Source of the DNA: CAZWCX01 sp964632945
Lineage (GTDB): Bacteria > Planctomycetota > MHYJ01 > WSZJ01 > CAZWCX01
DNA length: 64,000 bases
NCBI GenBank assembly: GCA_964632945.1
Contig: CAZWCX010000022.1
Span: forward strand, 5,773 to 69,772
Reading direction: 5' to 3'
Every line of letters starts with the position of its first letter. Positions within the stretch are counted from its first letter, which is position 1. The notes under the pieces were generated by a model. That model made no database searches and had not been told where the DNA came from. It saw nothing but the letters and a program-made list of their open reading frames with translations. Both the position numbers and the translations under genes were made by a program. Shown here in pieces: positions 50,669-62,191 of the stretch.

Positions 50669-52111
50669 TCAGCGCGTGCGTTTGCGCAGTTCCTCCAGGG
50701 CCGCCTGGAAGGTGGGGTCGCCGGCGCCTTCGTGCGCGACTTCGACGTCGGGGCGGATCCCGATGCCTTCGGGGGAGGTCCCGTCCGGGAGCAGATCCAC
50801 CCAGCGGGAGAACCAGACCGAGACGCCGTTCGGCAGGTCGACCGGGGCCGGGTTGCCGCTCGAACCGCGCGTGGCGCGGCCGACCAGGGTCACGTGGGGG
50901 AGGGCGCGCATCATCTTGGCGAATCCCTCCCCGCTGCTCATACAGCGGGGACCGATCAGGCAGACGATCGGACGCGTGAACGAACCTTCCGACCGGGGCC
51001 CGATCCGCCGCTCGGGGCCGTCGACGAGGTCCCCCGCCCCGGGGCCGGACCGGAAGCGCGAGCGCGCGTAGACCCGGGTCGTATCGGTGAAGAAGGACGC
51101 GATGCGCTGGGCCCGGACCTCGTCGCCGCCTCCGTTGGCGCGCAGGTCCAGCAGGAAGCCCGGGGCGTCGAGGAGGCCGGCCAGGGCCGCCTCGATCTCG
51201 CGATACGGGGCGTCCTCGCCGCCCAGGGTTCCGATCGCCAGGCAGGCGAATCCCTCCGCGGTGCGGCCGATGAAGCCGACCTTGCCGAACTGGCGCACGT
51301 CCTTCAGGACCGACGAAACCGCGCGGTAGTTGAAATTGTCCTGCACCGCGTCCGTCCAGGTCGCGACTTGCCGTCCTTCGGGGTCGACGAGGAAGACGTG
51401 CAGGTCGCGCAGTTCGGCGAGCATCTCGCGGGCGGCCGCGATGAACTGCGGGACGTCCCCGGCCGCTTCGATCCGGGGCCGGTGGCGCTCGACGAGGGCC
51501 TGCGGATCGATGCCGCGGTGGGCGAAGTAGCTGTAGTGCCGGGTCAGGGCTTCCGCGAGCAACGCGAAACTCTCCCGGGGTTCGCAGGCGCGGAACGAGA
51601 CGTCGCGCACCTCCATGCTTCCCATCTTCGACAGGAAGACGGTGACGGTCGCGGTGCGCGTCCCGAGCGGCGCGCGCGCGATCATGAGATCGGACGCCCA
51701 GTCGCGCGCGCGAACGTCCACGACCCGCAGGGCGAGTCGGTTTCCGGAGGCATCCTGGAATTGGACGCCGACGTACGCGTTCTCGTGCCCCCCCGGCTGG
51801 GCGCGCAGGTCGACGGCACGGGCCCGGAAGCCGAGCCGGTAGACGATCCCCGCCGACGCCGGGCAGGCCTGGGTCGCCATGCGCCAGACGCACGTTGCCG
51901 CGTCCCCGGAGAGTCGAAGCCCGCCCCCTTCTGCCCGGTCGACGATGGACTCCTTCCCCTGGCCCTTCATCGCGCCGATTTCGAGCGACCACGCGGTCGG
52001 GAGCGGACCCTGCCAGTCCGCGAAATCGCCGTTGCGGAGGGCGGACTCCTCACCCCAGGCCGCGACCGCAGCGAGGAAGGAGGCGACGACGAAACCCGCG
52101 AGCCTGATCAC
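50669..52111 (-). CDS. Secreted S41 family peptidase (tail-specific protease-like)
   Basis: A 480-residue exported protein. The signal peptide (about 1-20, FVVASFLAAVAAWG) leads into a jelly-roll-like domain (about 25-180, LRNGDFADWQG...). The S41 peptidase core (about 185-480) shows DAPGFLLDLRANGGGDE, the serine nucleophile in LIGPRCMSSGEGFAKMM, GRATRGSSGNPAPV and a final GIGIRPDVEV. There is no PDZ domain, unlike CtpA. Likely an envelope protease with Ser-Lys or Ser-Glu type catalysis. Start is GTG at 52111 with AGAGGTG about nine bases before. A weak promoter precedes it (52166-52193). Confidence 0.87.
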   Translation of the reverse strand: MIRLAGFVVASFLAAVAAWGEESALRNGDFADWQGPLPTAWSLEIGAMKGQGKESIVDRAEGGGLRLSGDAATCVWRMATQACPASAGIVYRLGFRARAVDLRAQPGGHENAYVGVQFQDASGNRLALRVVDVRARDWASDLMIARAPLGTRTATVTVFLSKMGSMEVRDVSFRACEPRESFALLAEALTRHYSYFAHRGIDPQALVERHRPRIEAAGDVPQFIAAAREMLAELRDLHVFLVDPEGRQVATWTDAVQDNFNYRAVSSVLKDVRQFGKVGFIGRTAEGFACLAIGTLGGEDAPYREIEAALAGLLDAPGFLLDLRANGGGDEVRAQRIASFFTDTTRVYARSRFRSGPGAGDLVDGPERRIGPRSEGSFTRPIVCLIGPRCMSSGEGFAKMMRALPHVTLVGRATRGSSGNPAPVDLPNGVSVWFSRWVDLLPDGTSPEGIGIRPDVEVAHEGAGDPTFQAALEELRKRTR

Positions 52112-52165
52112 CGCGACACCTCTTGCTCGAGGACGGGGACAATCGGTCGTCCCGGATCGAGCGCC

Positions 52166-52193
52166 ATGCTATCGCGCCTGCGCCGTGGCGCAA
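52166..52193 (-). promoter_or_regulatory. Possible promoter of the S41 peptidase gene
   Basis: TTGCGC (52188-52193) and TAGCAT (52166-52171), minus strand, 16-nt spacer; about 55 bases before the GTG. Confidence 0.45.
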
Positions 52194-52252
52194 TGAATCT
52201 TTGCCGGCCGAGGGAGCGCCCAAGGGCCGGGGCCGGGGGGGCGATTCGCACG

Positions 52253-52714
52253 CTACTCTGGTTCCGGCCGTCTTACGATCACCCGGGAGAAGCGCCCAAT
52301 CGTGACGGTGTACTTCGCGTCCGGGGTCAGCGGGTCCCAGGGGTTGAAGAGGATGAATTCCGCGTATCTTCCGCCGGCGAGCCGGACCGAAAGCCCCGAC
52401 CGGCGGCTCCGCAGCGCGACGGCGCCGGTCTCCGTCACCGACTTGCCGATGATCGCATCCGCGAACCCGCACCCGGCGGCCCAGGCGAGAAACAGGCCGA
52501 GCGAACCGAAGAGCAACGATGCCGGGATCCTCATCAGCCAGGCGGCGTCGAGCGCCGACCAGACGGCGAGGCACGCGAAGGCGGCCGCCATCGTGGCCAG
52601 CAGAGCGGCTTTTGCGGCCAGCGCCAGCCGCCAGATCCCGGGGATCACGGTGTCCCGCCGGCGCGTCGGGGGGACCGCCCGGCGCCCACCGGGGACCCGG
52701 CCGCGGGCGCCCAT
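52253..52714 (-). CDS. Small membrane protein, hypothetical
   Basis: A 153-residue protein with two hydrophobic helices (about 32-55 AAKAALLATMAAAFACLAVW, 62-84 IPASLLFGSLGLFLAWAAG) followed by a beta-rich soluble part (about 95-153) with SVTETGAVALRSRRSGLSV and FNPWDPLTPDAKYTV. It is reminiscent of membrane-bound PH-like or DUF domains, but I cannot name one. The ATG at 52714 is uncertain since its first 20 residues are very basic and no ribosome-binding site is clear. Same strand as the peptidase gene but 140 bases apart. Confidence 0.5.
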   Translation of the reverse strand: MGARGRVPGGRRAVPPTRRRDTVIPGIWRLALAAKAALLATMAAAFACLAVWSALDAAWLMRIPASLLFGSLGLFLAWAAGCGFADAIIGKSVTETGAVALRSRRSGLSVRLAGGRYAEFILFNPWDPLTPDAKYTVTIGRFSRVIVRRPEPE

Positions 52715-52931
52715 CGGGGCGGCGAGAGGGGGGCGAAGGCATCGGCCATGGCGGCTCCGGCGGAGGGGAGGTCGTGGGGATTCTACCCCGGCCCGGTGAG
52801 GGTGTGCAACGAGGGATGCGGATCCCGGCCGGCACGGGCTTCGGAGTCCCCCGCTTCCCCTTTTCCTTCCCTCCCGGGGTGAACTACCTCAGAATCCTGA
52901 TTCCTCGCAGCCTCACTTGCGGAGTTTTTCC

Positions 52932-55466
<2,535 letters not shown>

Positions 55467-55604
55467 CGTCGCGGAGGCGGGATGTCCTGCCGGCCGGTGC
55501 GGCCGGTCGGGATCGGCGAACCCGCCCGGTGCGAAGGTGGGCAGGAAACGGCAAGAGGATTTTCCCCCAAAGGCGAGACGGCGAACTCCGAATAGACGGG
55601 TGGT

Positions 55605-55624
55605 CCGGGCGAAGATCCGCCCGG
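55605..55624 (+). terminator. Hairpin after glycogen phosphorylase
   Basis: Perfect 7-bp stem CCGGGCG (55605-55611) and CGCCCGG (55618-55624), loop AAGATC. It lies about 140 bases after the glgP stop codon; no U-tract. Could be a terminator or a structural element. Confidence 0.3.
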
Positions 55625-55821
55625 GGGCACCGGGTTCCTTGCTCTTGCGGAGGTTGCCGTGACGATCGAGCCCAGTCTCGCGGGGCCGGAATGGGATTCC
55701 CTACCGGCGGAGGAGTGCCGGCGAATCGTGGGGGGCTGACCTCCGCCGGGATTCGGTCATTCGTTGGATGACGACATCATTCCAAAGCCGGTCTCCATTT
55801 CCCGGACGTGCAAGCCGTACT

Positions 55822-55875
55822 AGTGGGGCTTCAACCTTGATTTCCCAGGTTGGTCCGGTCGCTTTTCGCGCCGGG
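55822..55875. repeat. Dispersed 54-bp hairpin repeat, copy 2
   Basis: Matches 38552-38605 at 48 of 54 positions in the same orientation. Here the inner hairpin is AACCT...AGGTT (five Watson-Crick pairs) and the 3' part folds as CCGG-(U)-CGC-UUUUC-GCG-CCGG. It stands about 260 bases before the reductase gene. Confidence 0.75.
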
Positions 55876-56136
55876 CTTCGTTGCTCGTCGTCGGCGATGC
55901 ACGGGGCATCGCCTCCTCCGCGCGCCTCGCCGGGCGCGAAAATCGCCTCGGCCGAACCTAGGATCTCAAGATTGAAGACCCACTGGCGGACTTCTCCAGA
56001 TGCCGCTCGCGCGGCTTCCTGGAGAATCCGGGCCAGGGAACGCTTCGACCTGCCGCCGCCGACGCGCGTTTCGGGGTTCGTCGTCCGGAGAACCCTTCTC
56101 CGGTCCGGGGGGGCCGTTCGTCCACCGGGAGGTCGC

Positions 56137-56655
56137 ATGCGGAGTCTCTGCTACTCCTTCGCCATGAGTCTCGACGGTCGGATCGCCGGCCCCGCGGGAG
56201 AGCACGATTGGATCCCGGCGGATCCCGACATCGACTTCGCCGGGTTGTTCGAGCGATTCGACACGATCCTCATGGGGCGGAAGACTTGGGACACGGCCCG
56301 GGCCCAGGGCGGCCCTCCCTTTCGCAAGAGGACCGTCGTCTTCTCGCGCACCCTCGATCCCGATCGCGCGGCGGGGGCCGAGGTGTCCCGCGATCCGCTT
56401 GCCACCGTGCGCGGGCTCAAGGAGGAGTCCGGAGGGGACCTCTGGCTCATGGGGGGCGGCGGCGTGTTTCGGGAATTGCTCGCGGCAGGCCTGGTGGACG
56501 AGGTCGAGGCTGCCGTGGTACCGATCCTGCTCGGGCAAGGCACGCCGTTCCTGCTTCCCGGCCCGGATGCGCGATTCCGTCTGGAACTCCACAATCTGAC
56601 GCGCTACCCCAAGAGCGGGATCGTGCTCCTGCGGTACCGCGTTTTGGCCTCCTGA
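56137..56655 (+). CDS. Dihydrofolate reductase family protein (RibD C-terminal-like)
   Basis: A 172-residue protein with the DHFR/RibD C-terminal fold: an opening strand YSFAMSLDGRIAG with Asp-Gly, FDTILMGRKTWD (NADPH-binding GRKT), a central strand TVVFSRTLDP, and DLWLMGGGGVFRELLAAGLVDE. It lacks typical DHFR folate residues, so it belongs to the 'dihydrofolate reductase family / YwjB-like' group with unknown reductase substrate. The start at 56137 has GGGAGGT close upstream. It lies between the 670-base structured stretch and the last kinase gene. Confidence 0.85.
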   Translation: MRSLCYSFAMSLDGRIAGPAGEHDWIPADPDIDFAGLFERFDTILMGRKTWDTARAQGGPPFRKRTVVFSRTLDPDRAAGAEVSRDPLATVRGLKEESGGDLWLMGGGGVFRELLAAGLVDEVEAAVVPILLGQGTPFLLPGPDARFRLELHNLTRYPKSGIVLLRYRVLAS

Positions 56656-56712
56656 TCCCCGCGTGACCGGGTGCGATCTCCGCGGAGCCACGCTCCGATC
56701 CCAGGGGTCGCC

Positions 56713-56742
56713 TTGACCCGGTGTCCGAGGGATTGCTACAGT
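56713..56742 (+). promoter_or_regulatory. Predicted promoter of the TPR kinase gene
   Basis: TTGACC (56713-56718) and TACAGT (56737-56742), 18-nt spacer, 80 bases before the ATG at 56822. Confidence 0.65.
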
Positions 56743-56821
56743 CCGGACTCTCACCTCGGCCGTCGTTCCGCCGCTCGATACGAATCGAGCCCGGGTTCCT
56801 GCGCTGGGGAAGAACCGGAGC

Positions 56822-59800
56822 ATGCCGCTGGACCAGGATCCCACCCGGTCGCTCGCCCCAGACACCGCGTCTCCGCGGATGGGGCCTTCCGCCGAGCGGC
56901 CCATGGCACCGATCGGTTCCCGGTCGACCGAGGACCTGGGTCCCGCGCCGCACCTGCGCTATCGGTTGCTGGCCCCGCTCGGCGAAGGCGGGATGGGCGT
57001 CGTCTGGAAGGCGGAGGACACGAAGCTCGGCCGCATCGTGGCGCTCAAGAAGATCAAGGGCGACCCCGGCGACCGGGGGGTGGGTCTTCAGCGGTTCGTG
57101 CGCGAGGCGCAACTGGCCGCCCGGCTGAATCATCCCGGGATCGTCGGCGTCTTCGACTGCGGGGAGATGGACGGTGCCTGCTTCATCACCATGGAGTACA
57201 TCGAGGGCCGGACGTTTTCCGAGCTGCTCAAGGACACGAGAGCGGCGAAGGAGGCCGGCAAGCCGGAGGGCATGGCGCGTCTACGCGACGAGATCCGGCA
57301 TCTCGCCGAGGTCGCCGAGGCCGTCGGCCATGCCCACCGGCAGGGGATCATCCACCGGGACCTCAAGCCCGGCAACATCATCCTGGATGCGAACGACCGT
57401 CCCCGCGTCATGGACTTCGGCCTGGCCAAGGAAGTCTCCCTGGAGGAGGGCAAGGGCTTCCGCGACGTGCAGGGGGCTCTGACGGTCCAGGGTGCGGTCG
57501 TGGGCACGCCCGCGTACATGAGTCCCGAACAGGCGGACGCCCGGGTTGCGGACGTCGGTCCGGTCACCGATGTCTGGGCCCTGGGGGTGATCCTGTACGA
57601 GATCCTGACCGGGCGGCGCCCGTTCGGGGGCGCCACCCTCATCGACACGCTCGCTTCGGTCATGGCCGACGACCCGATTCCGCCGCGCAGTCGTTTTTCC
57701 CAGGTGCCGGTGGAACTGGAGGCGGTCTGCCTGCGGGCCCTCGAGAAACGCATCCACCGGCGGTATCCCAACGCCGGGTCCCTCGCCGAGGAACTCCGCG
57801 CCTGGCTGGCCGGCGAACCCGTCGCGGCCCGTCCGCTGGCGGGGACGGCCCGCCTTTGGCGCACCGCAAGACGGAATCGAACCGCGCTGAGCATCCTGAC
57901 GGCGGTCCTCGCCGTCATGATCGCCTTGTCCTGGGGATGGGTCGCCCGGCGCGCGGCGACCCACCGGATGCGGCAGGTCCAGGACGAGATGGGCGCCACC
58001 GTGCAGGAGTTGCAGACCACGCTGATGACGATCGAAATGCCGATTGCCGCCCGCGGCGCCCTCGCCCGACAACCCCTGAAGGTTCTGCACGCGCTGCTGG
58101 CCGCGGATCCCGACTTCGGCCCCGCCTATTCGTGGCGGGGTCGCGTCTTCTCCCTGATCGGTCGCAACGAGGAGGCGGAGGCGGACTTCGACCGCGGGTG
58201 CTCCCTCTCGCCCGCCTCGGCGATCGTGTGGTATCTGCGCGGAATGCACGCGATCCAGAAGTACGCGGACTCGCGGGGGCTGCCGTCCGCGGTGTTCGAA
58301 CCCGGCGGAGTGCGATTCCAACCGATGCCGCCGGAGTCGGAGCAGGAAGCCTCCTGGAAACGACGAGGACTCGCGGACCTCGAACGGATGGCCGCCGCAA
58401 CGGCGAACGACGACAGCCTCGGCGCTCCGGAACTGGCTCTCGGTCGGGCCATGGCGGCGTTGCACGGAGGCGGGCCGGACGCTTACGAGTCCGCCCTCGC
58501 GCACGTGGCGGAACTGGACCGGCCCGAGGCCTGGCGAGTCCGGGCTTTCAGCCTGTACGTGCTCGGCCGATTCGAGGAGGCCGTGGCGGCCGGGACCCGC
58601 GCCATCGAGGCCTGGCCGGCGGACACCCGCTCCTGGCAGCGTCGCGGCTATGCCCGGTTGGCCCTGGGCCTGGTGAAATCCGGCCGCGGCGAAGACGGGC
58701 GGAGCGACCTCCAGGGTGCGGAAGCCGATCTCACCTCCGCCATCCGGCAGCAGGACGGATTGTACGTCGCGTACGGGTTCCGGGGGATCATCCGGTACTT
58801 CCTCGCCGACATGGAGAAGCGACACGGCAAAGATCCCCGTCCCGGCCTCCGGGAGTCGATTCTGGACTGCCTGGAGGCACAGCGGAGAAAATCGGAGGGC
58901 TTCGGATACGGCAAAATCCTGGCCCTCGCGCGGACCGGCCTCGCCGAGGCCGAGCGGGATTTCGGGGCGGACGCGCGCGAGTTGTTCGCGCTGGCCGCGT
59001 CCGAGTACGAGCAGATGGCGAAACTCAGTCCCGGGGATGCGTCCGCGCAATACGACTGGGGACGGGCCCTCTCGGACCTCGCCCAGGAACAGCGCCGTCA
59101 CGGGGAAGACGTCCACGGGACGCTCGAGGGGGCGGCTCGGGCTCACGCCTCCGCCATCGCTCTGGATCCGGAAAACGCGGCGTACCCCCGGGCGCGGGGA
59201 TACGTCTATTCCACGGCGGCCGACGAGGCCGTGCGGCAGGGCCTGCCCGCGCTCGAGTTCCGATCGCTGGCCGTCGCCGATTTCACGGCAGCCCTGAAAC
59301 TGGACCCCCAGCTGGTGGCTGCCCGGGTGCAACGCGGGATCCTCTACATGGACCTCGCCCGCGACCGTTCGCTCGCCCCGGAGCGATCCGGCGAGTACTA
59401 CCCCCTTTCGATGGCGGATTTCGACGCGGCGCTGGAACTCGTCCCCGGGGACGGGAGAGCCCTGCTCCATCGCGGGCTTCTCCACTACTATCTCGGGCTT
59501 CGCCAGCGGAAACAGGGAGTGGATCCGTCGGAGTCCTTCGGGAAGTCCCTGGTGGACCTCGATCGAGCGATCGCGTCCGGCCAGTCCCTGACCGCGGGGT
59601 TGACCAACCGAGCCCTGCTGCGCCTCGCCGAGGCGGAGCAGATCGTCGCCCAAAAAGGGGATCCCAGGGCGTTGCTGGACCTGGTCATGGTCGACGCGGG
59701 CAAGGCCGCCGAGTTGGAACCGACCTTCGGGAAACCGCACTCCGTCCTGGGAGATGCCCTGATGACTCGGGGTCGGTGGGAGTATCACCAGGGATTGGAC

Positions 59801-60445
59801 GAGTCCGCAACGCTCTCCCGCTCGGCGGAGGCGTTCCAGGCGGCCGTACAGCGGGGGGACCGTGAGGCGTACTTGTCAATGGGGCAGGTCCTCGCCATGC
59901 TCGGACGGTTCGACGAGTCCATCGAGGCCTTCACGCGAGGGGGCGAACTGGTCGCCGCTGCCTCGAGCTGGGCCCGGGAACAGATCGAGTATGTTGCGCA
60001 GCTGAAACGGGAGGTGGAAGAGCGGGAACGGCGGCGGCCCTGGAAAGACGCCCTCGCCCTCGGACGGAAACTGCTGGGGGAGGAGAAGTTTGTTCCCGCG
60101 CGGGAACAGTTCCGTGAAGGACTCGACGTCTGGGAAGCGCAGTCCGCGGAGGAGAAGCGGGATCAGTTGGCGATTCGCTCCGTCCGCGATACGTTGGCCA
60201 GTTCGAACTACTACTACGCCGGAATGTTGTCGATGCAGGCGCTCGGCCGGGAAGACGGGGGCGCCACGGTTCGGGAGGTGACCGACGAGGAACGCGAGCG
60301 CCTGCTCGTGCTCGTGTTCCGGCACCTGCACCGGGCGCTCGATCTGGGGTGGTCGAATCTGGACCGGCTGCGGTCGGAAGCGGCGCTCCTGGCGTGGCAC
60401 GGCGACCCGCGGTGGCAGGAATTGCTCCGTCGCCTGGAGAAATGA
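56822..60445 (+). CDS. Large Ser/Thr protein kinase with TPR tail
   Basis: A 1207-residue transmembrane kinase. A short Pro-rich start (residues 1-40) leads to a kinase domain (about 46-330) with GEGGMGVVW, the lysine in IVALKKI, IHRDLKPGNI, DFG in VMDFGLAKE and SPEQ. A membrane span is near 362-380 (LTAVLAVMIALSWGWVA) and about 820 TPR-like residues lie outside (EAWRVRAFSLYVLGRFEEAV, MGQVLAMLGRFDESIEAF). Overall design resembles the kinase at 32545-37164. Its own promoter is at 56713-56742. Function of the outer tail unknown. Confidence 0.9.
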   Translation: MPLDQDPTRSLAPDTASPRMGPSAERPMAPIGSRSTEDLGPAPHLRYRLLAPLGEGGMGVVWKAEDTKLGRIVALKKIKGDPGDRGVGLQRFVREAQLAARLNHPGIVGVFDCGEMDGACFITMEYIEGRTFSELLKDTRAAKEAGKPEGMARLRDEIRHLAEVAEAVGHAHRQGIIHRDLKPGNIILDANDRPRVMDFGLAKEVSLEEGKGFRDVQGALTVQGAVVGTPAYMSPEQADARVADVGPVTDVWALGVILYEILTGRRPFGGATLIDTLASVMADDPIPPRSRFSQVPVELEAVCLRALEKRIHRRYPNAGSLAEELRAWLAGEPVAARPLAGTARLWRTARRNRTALSILTAVLAVMIALSWGWVARRAATHRMRQVQDEMGATVQELQTTLMTIEMPIAARGALARQPLKVLHALLAADPDFGPAYSWRGRVFSLIGRNEEAEADFDRGCSLSPASAIVWYLRGMHAIQKYADSRGLPSAVFEPGGVRFQPMPPESEQEASWKRRGLADLERMAAATANDDSLGAPELALGRAMAALHGGGPDAYESALAHVAELDRPEAWRVRAFSLYVLGRFEEAVAAGTRAIEAWPADTRSWQRRGYARLALGLVKSGRGEDGRSDLQGAEADLTSAIRQQDGLYVAYGFRGIIRYFLADMEKRHGKDPRPGLRESILDCLEAQRRKSEGFGYGKILALARTGLAEAERDFGADARELFALAASEYEQMAKLSPGDASAQYDWGRALSDLAQEQRRHGEDVHGTLEGAARAHASAIALDPENAAYPRARGYVYSTAADEAVRQGLPALEFRSLAVADFTAALKLDPQLVAARVQRGILYMDLARDRSLAPERSGEYYPLSMADFDAALELVPGDGRALLHRGLLHYYLGLRQRKQGVDPSESFGKSLVDLDRAIASGQSLTAGLTNRALLRLAEAEQIVAQKGDPRALLDLVMVDAGKAAELEPTFGKPHSVLGDALMTRGRWEYHQGLDESATLSRSAEAFQAAVQRGDREAYLSMGQVLAMLGRFDESIEAFTRGGELVAAASSWAREQIEYVAQLKREVEERERRRPWKDALALGRKLLGEEKFVPAREQFREGLDVWEAQSAEEKRDQLAIRSVRDTLASSNYYYAGMLSMQALGREDGGATVREVTDEERERLLVLVFRHLHRALDLGWSNLDRLRSEAALLAWHGDPRWQELLRRLEK

Positions 60446-60488
60446 GGTCGGGGGATTCCTGCCTCCCGCTTCGTTCCCGGGCTTCTCC

Positions 60489-60516
60489 GGGGCCGGCGGG
60501 TGGGCGGCCGGGCCCC
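60489..60516. terminator. Bidirectional hairpin between the kinase and anti-sigma genes
   Basis: GGGGCC-GGC (60489-60497) pairs with GCCGGGCCCC (60507-60516), with one bulged base. It lies between convergent genes and has no U-tract. Confidence 0.4.
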
Positions 60517-60524
60517 GGATCGCT

Positions 60525-60959
60525 TCAGGCCGACAGGTCCTCCCGCAGGCGGAACGGATTCTCGCCCAGGAGCGAGAGGACGATCGCGGCGGAGAGGACG
60601 GGCAGGGACTTCGCCCACAGGCTCACCTCGAACCCCGGCGTGACCTCGAGCAGTCGGCACGCGAAGAGGACGAGCGCGAGACCGCCGAAGATCAGGACCG
60701 GATGACGCGCGAGAGATCGGGGTCGCGCGGGTCTCCCCTCGAGGCCGGCGGCGACTTCCGGCCAGACCCCGACCTTGCCCGGGGTTTCGCGGCGGCGTCC
60801 CGCGAAAGCGGTGTCCACCGCCGTCATGGCCGCCACCTCGTTCCGGCAGTCGGCGCATGCGGCGAGGTGGGCGGACTCCGCCGCGGCGTCGAGGTCCGGC
60901 GTTTCGCCGTCCATCCGCGCCATCGCAGACAGACGTACGCGTTCGCATTCGGCGTTCAT
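60525..60959 (-). CDS. Anti-sigma factor with zinc-finger ZAS motif
   Basis: A 144-residue membrane protein, likely anti-sigma factor of the adjacent ECF sigma factor. The ZAS motif is HLAACADC (His-x3-Cys-x2-Cys) near residues 31-38, with a preceding His-poor helix. A membrane helix follows (about 90-108, VLIFGGLALVLFACRLLE) with a second hydrophobic stretch (about 120-135). The gene starts within the sigma factor's stop codon (ATGA overlap at 60956-60959), the classical order for this pair. It would hold the sigma factor at the membrane; the inducing signal is unknown. Confidence 0.82.
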   Translation of the reverse strand: MNAECERVRLSAMARMDGETPDLDAAAESAHLAACADCRNEVAAMTAVDTAFAGRRRETPGKVGVWPEVAAGLEGRPARPRSLARHPVLIFGGLALVLFACRLLEVTPGFEVSLWAKSLPVLSAAIVLSLLGENPFRLREDLSA

Positions 60960-61510
60960 GGCTTCTCCTTCCCCCGGGGGCCGGTGTCCGGGGCGCTTTC
61001 CCATCGTTGACGCAAGCGCCGCCGGGCATGGTGGAGGCGGCTCATGACCGTACCCCGCGGGATCTCGAGTCGCGCGGAGAGTTCATCATAGCTCAGGCCG
61101 TCGAGGTGGCGCAGCATCAGGATTTCCCGGTCCTCCGCCGACAGGGATGCCAGGGCGACTTCGAGGGCGTCGCGATCGGCCGGGTCGTGGCCGACCGCGG
61201 CGAGGAGCCGGTCCGCAGGCGCTTCCTCCGTTCCGTGGCGGTTGCGGCGCGATCGCGCCTTGAAGCAGCGGTGGCGCAGGAGGGTGTAAAACCAGGGGTA
61301 GAACCGGCGTCGGACGTCGAATGCGTCGAGGGCCCGAAACGCATCGAGGAACGCCTCCTGAACCGCGTCCAGGGCGTCCTCCCGATGTCGGAGAAGGGCG
61401 AGCGCATGCCCCATGGCTTCGCGTTCGTACTGCTCGACGAGGCGGCGGAACGCGTTTCGATCGCCGTTCCGGCACGCCTCGATCGCAGCCGCCTCGTCCG
61501 AAGGTAACAT
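60956..61510 (-). CDS. ECF RNA polymerase sigma factor
   Basis: A 184-residue sigma-70 family factor with only regions 2 and 4. Region 2 has FRRLVEQYEREAMGHALALL and the core-binding AVQEAFLDAFRALDAF, and region 4 has LASLSAEDREILMLRHLDGL, with SYDELSARLEIPRGTVMSRL as the helix-turn-helix. GGAGGGTG lies seven bases before the ATG at 61510; a GTG at 61543 is in frame but unsupported. It lies between a small membrane protein gene and its anti-sigma gene, all on the same strand. Target promoter not identified. Confidence 0.92.
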   Translation of the reverse strand: MLPSDEAAAIEACRNGDRNAFRRLVEQYEREAMGHALALLRHREDALDAVQEAFLDAFRALDAFDVRRRFYPWFYTLLRHRCFKARSRRNRHGTEEAPADRLLAAVGHDPADRDALEVALASLSAEDREILMLRHLDGLSYDELSARLEIPRGTVMSRLHHARRRLRQRWESAPDTGPRGKEKP

Positions 61511-61544
61511 GCGATGCACCCTCCGTGTCCCGGCTCGTGTCACC

Positions 61545-61850
61545 CTACTGCAGTTTCTCCAGGGCCGTGATCAGCTCCCGCACCTGATCCTGGAAGAGCA
61601 GGAGCAGGACCGGAACCAGCACGATCATGCCGGCGCCGAGCAGGACCCCCGTCCAGGCCCACCCGCGGCGCTCGACCAACCGGGGGGCAGGCGCCGCCTT
61701 GAGCGCCAGGACTCCGAAGATCACCGCGAGGATTCCCTTCTCCATCCCGAGCAGACTCACGTAGGACGTGATCCCCGTGAGCAGCGCGGCCATGGCGAAA
61801 GCGGCCTTCTGGCCGAGGATCAGGTCGGTTCTCAGGTTCTGGTTCGTCAT
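61545..61850 (-). CDS. Small membrane protein upstream of the ECF sigma factor
   Basis: A 101-residue membrane protein with three hydrophobic helices (about 12-35 LGQKAAFAMAALLTGITSY, 39-52 ILAVIFGVLALKAAP, 66-86 GVLLGAGMIVLVPVLLLLF) and no enzyme motif. It resembles DUF4190-type small membrane proteins. AGGAGG lies eight bases before the ATG. It starts the three-gene sigma operon; the gap to the sigma gene is 34 bases. Possible partner in sensing, but that is inference. Confidence 0.65.
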   Translation of the reverse strand: MTNQNLRTDLILGQKAAFAMAALLTGITSYVSLLGMEKGILAVIFGVLALKAAPAPRLVERRGWAWTGVLLGAGMIVLVPVLLLLFQDQVRELITALEKLQ

Positions 61851-62191
61851 GGTCGCCTCCTTTTCGATCGTTGCCTCTCTTTCAACCTCTCGACCGACCG
61901 TATCCGTCGCGGACGCGCCCTATTCACCGAATCCGGGGCGAAAGCGCGGAAACTGCGGGCGACCCAAGGCGGGCCGGACGGATGCGCACAGGGTCCGGCA
62001 TCGTCGTGCTGCATCCCTTTTTCGTACAGGAGGTTGCGGTGGTTCGCGCGGATTGGGTGTGGCCTGCGGACCGGCCGGGACGGCAGGGCAGACGGGGACG
62101 TTGCGGCGCGCGGATCGCGATTCGTCGCCTGCCCGGGGCGGTCGTCGCGTGGCCGCGCGCGTACTCGGTGCGACCGTTCCCGCGAACGGGG
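61851..62191. other. 341-base intergenic stretch
   Basis: No gene supported. It lies before the sigma operon and after the end of glgB, both on the minus strand, so it holds the sigma operon promoter. I found no clear sigma-70 pair; an ECF-type autoregulatory promoter is possible but not identified. Confidence 0.4.

Larger units (their letters stand above)
55467..56136. other. 670-base intergenic stretch with several hairpins and no supported gene
   Basis: No convincing protein gene. A 26-codon reading frame (GTG at 55659, stop at 55737-55739) has GGAGG before it but nothing recognisable. Structured elements: perfect hairpin 55605-55624, the 54-bp repeat copy 2 (55822-55875), a perfect 8-bp hairpin GGCGATGC / GCATCGCC (55893-55900 and 55906-55913) and a 6-bp hairpin CGCGCC / GGCGCG (55921-55926, 55933-55938). 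A structured RNA or leader ahead of the reductase gene is possible. Confidence 0.45.

Noticed and set aside
55659..55739. 26-codon reading frame with GGAGG before a GTG
   Set aside because: Too short and lacks recognisable leader-peptide features; kept only as a remark.
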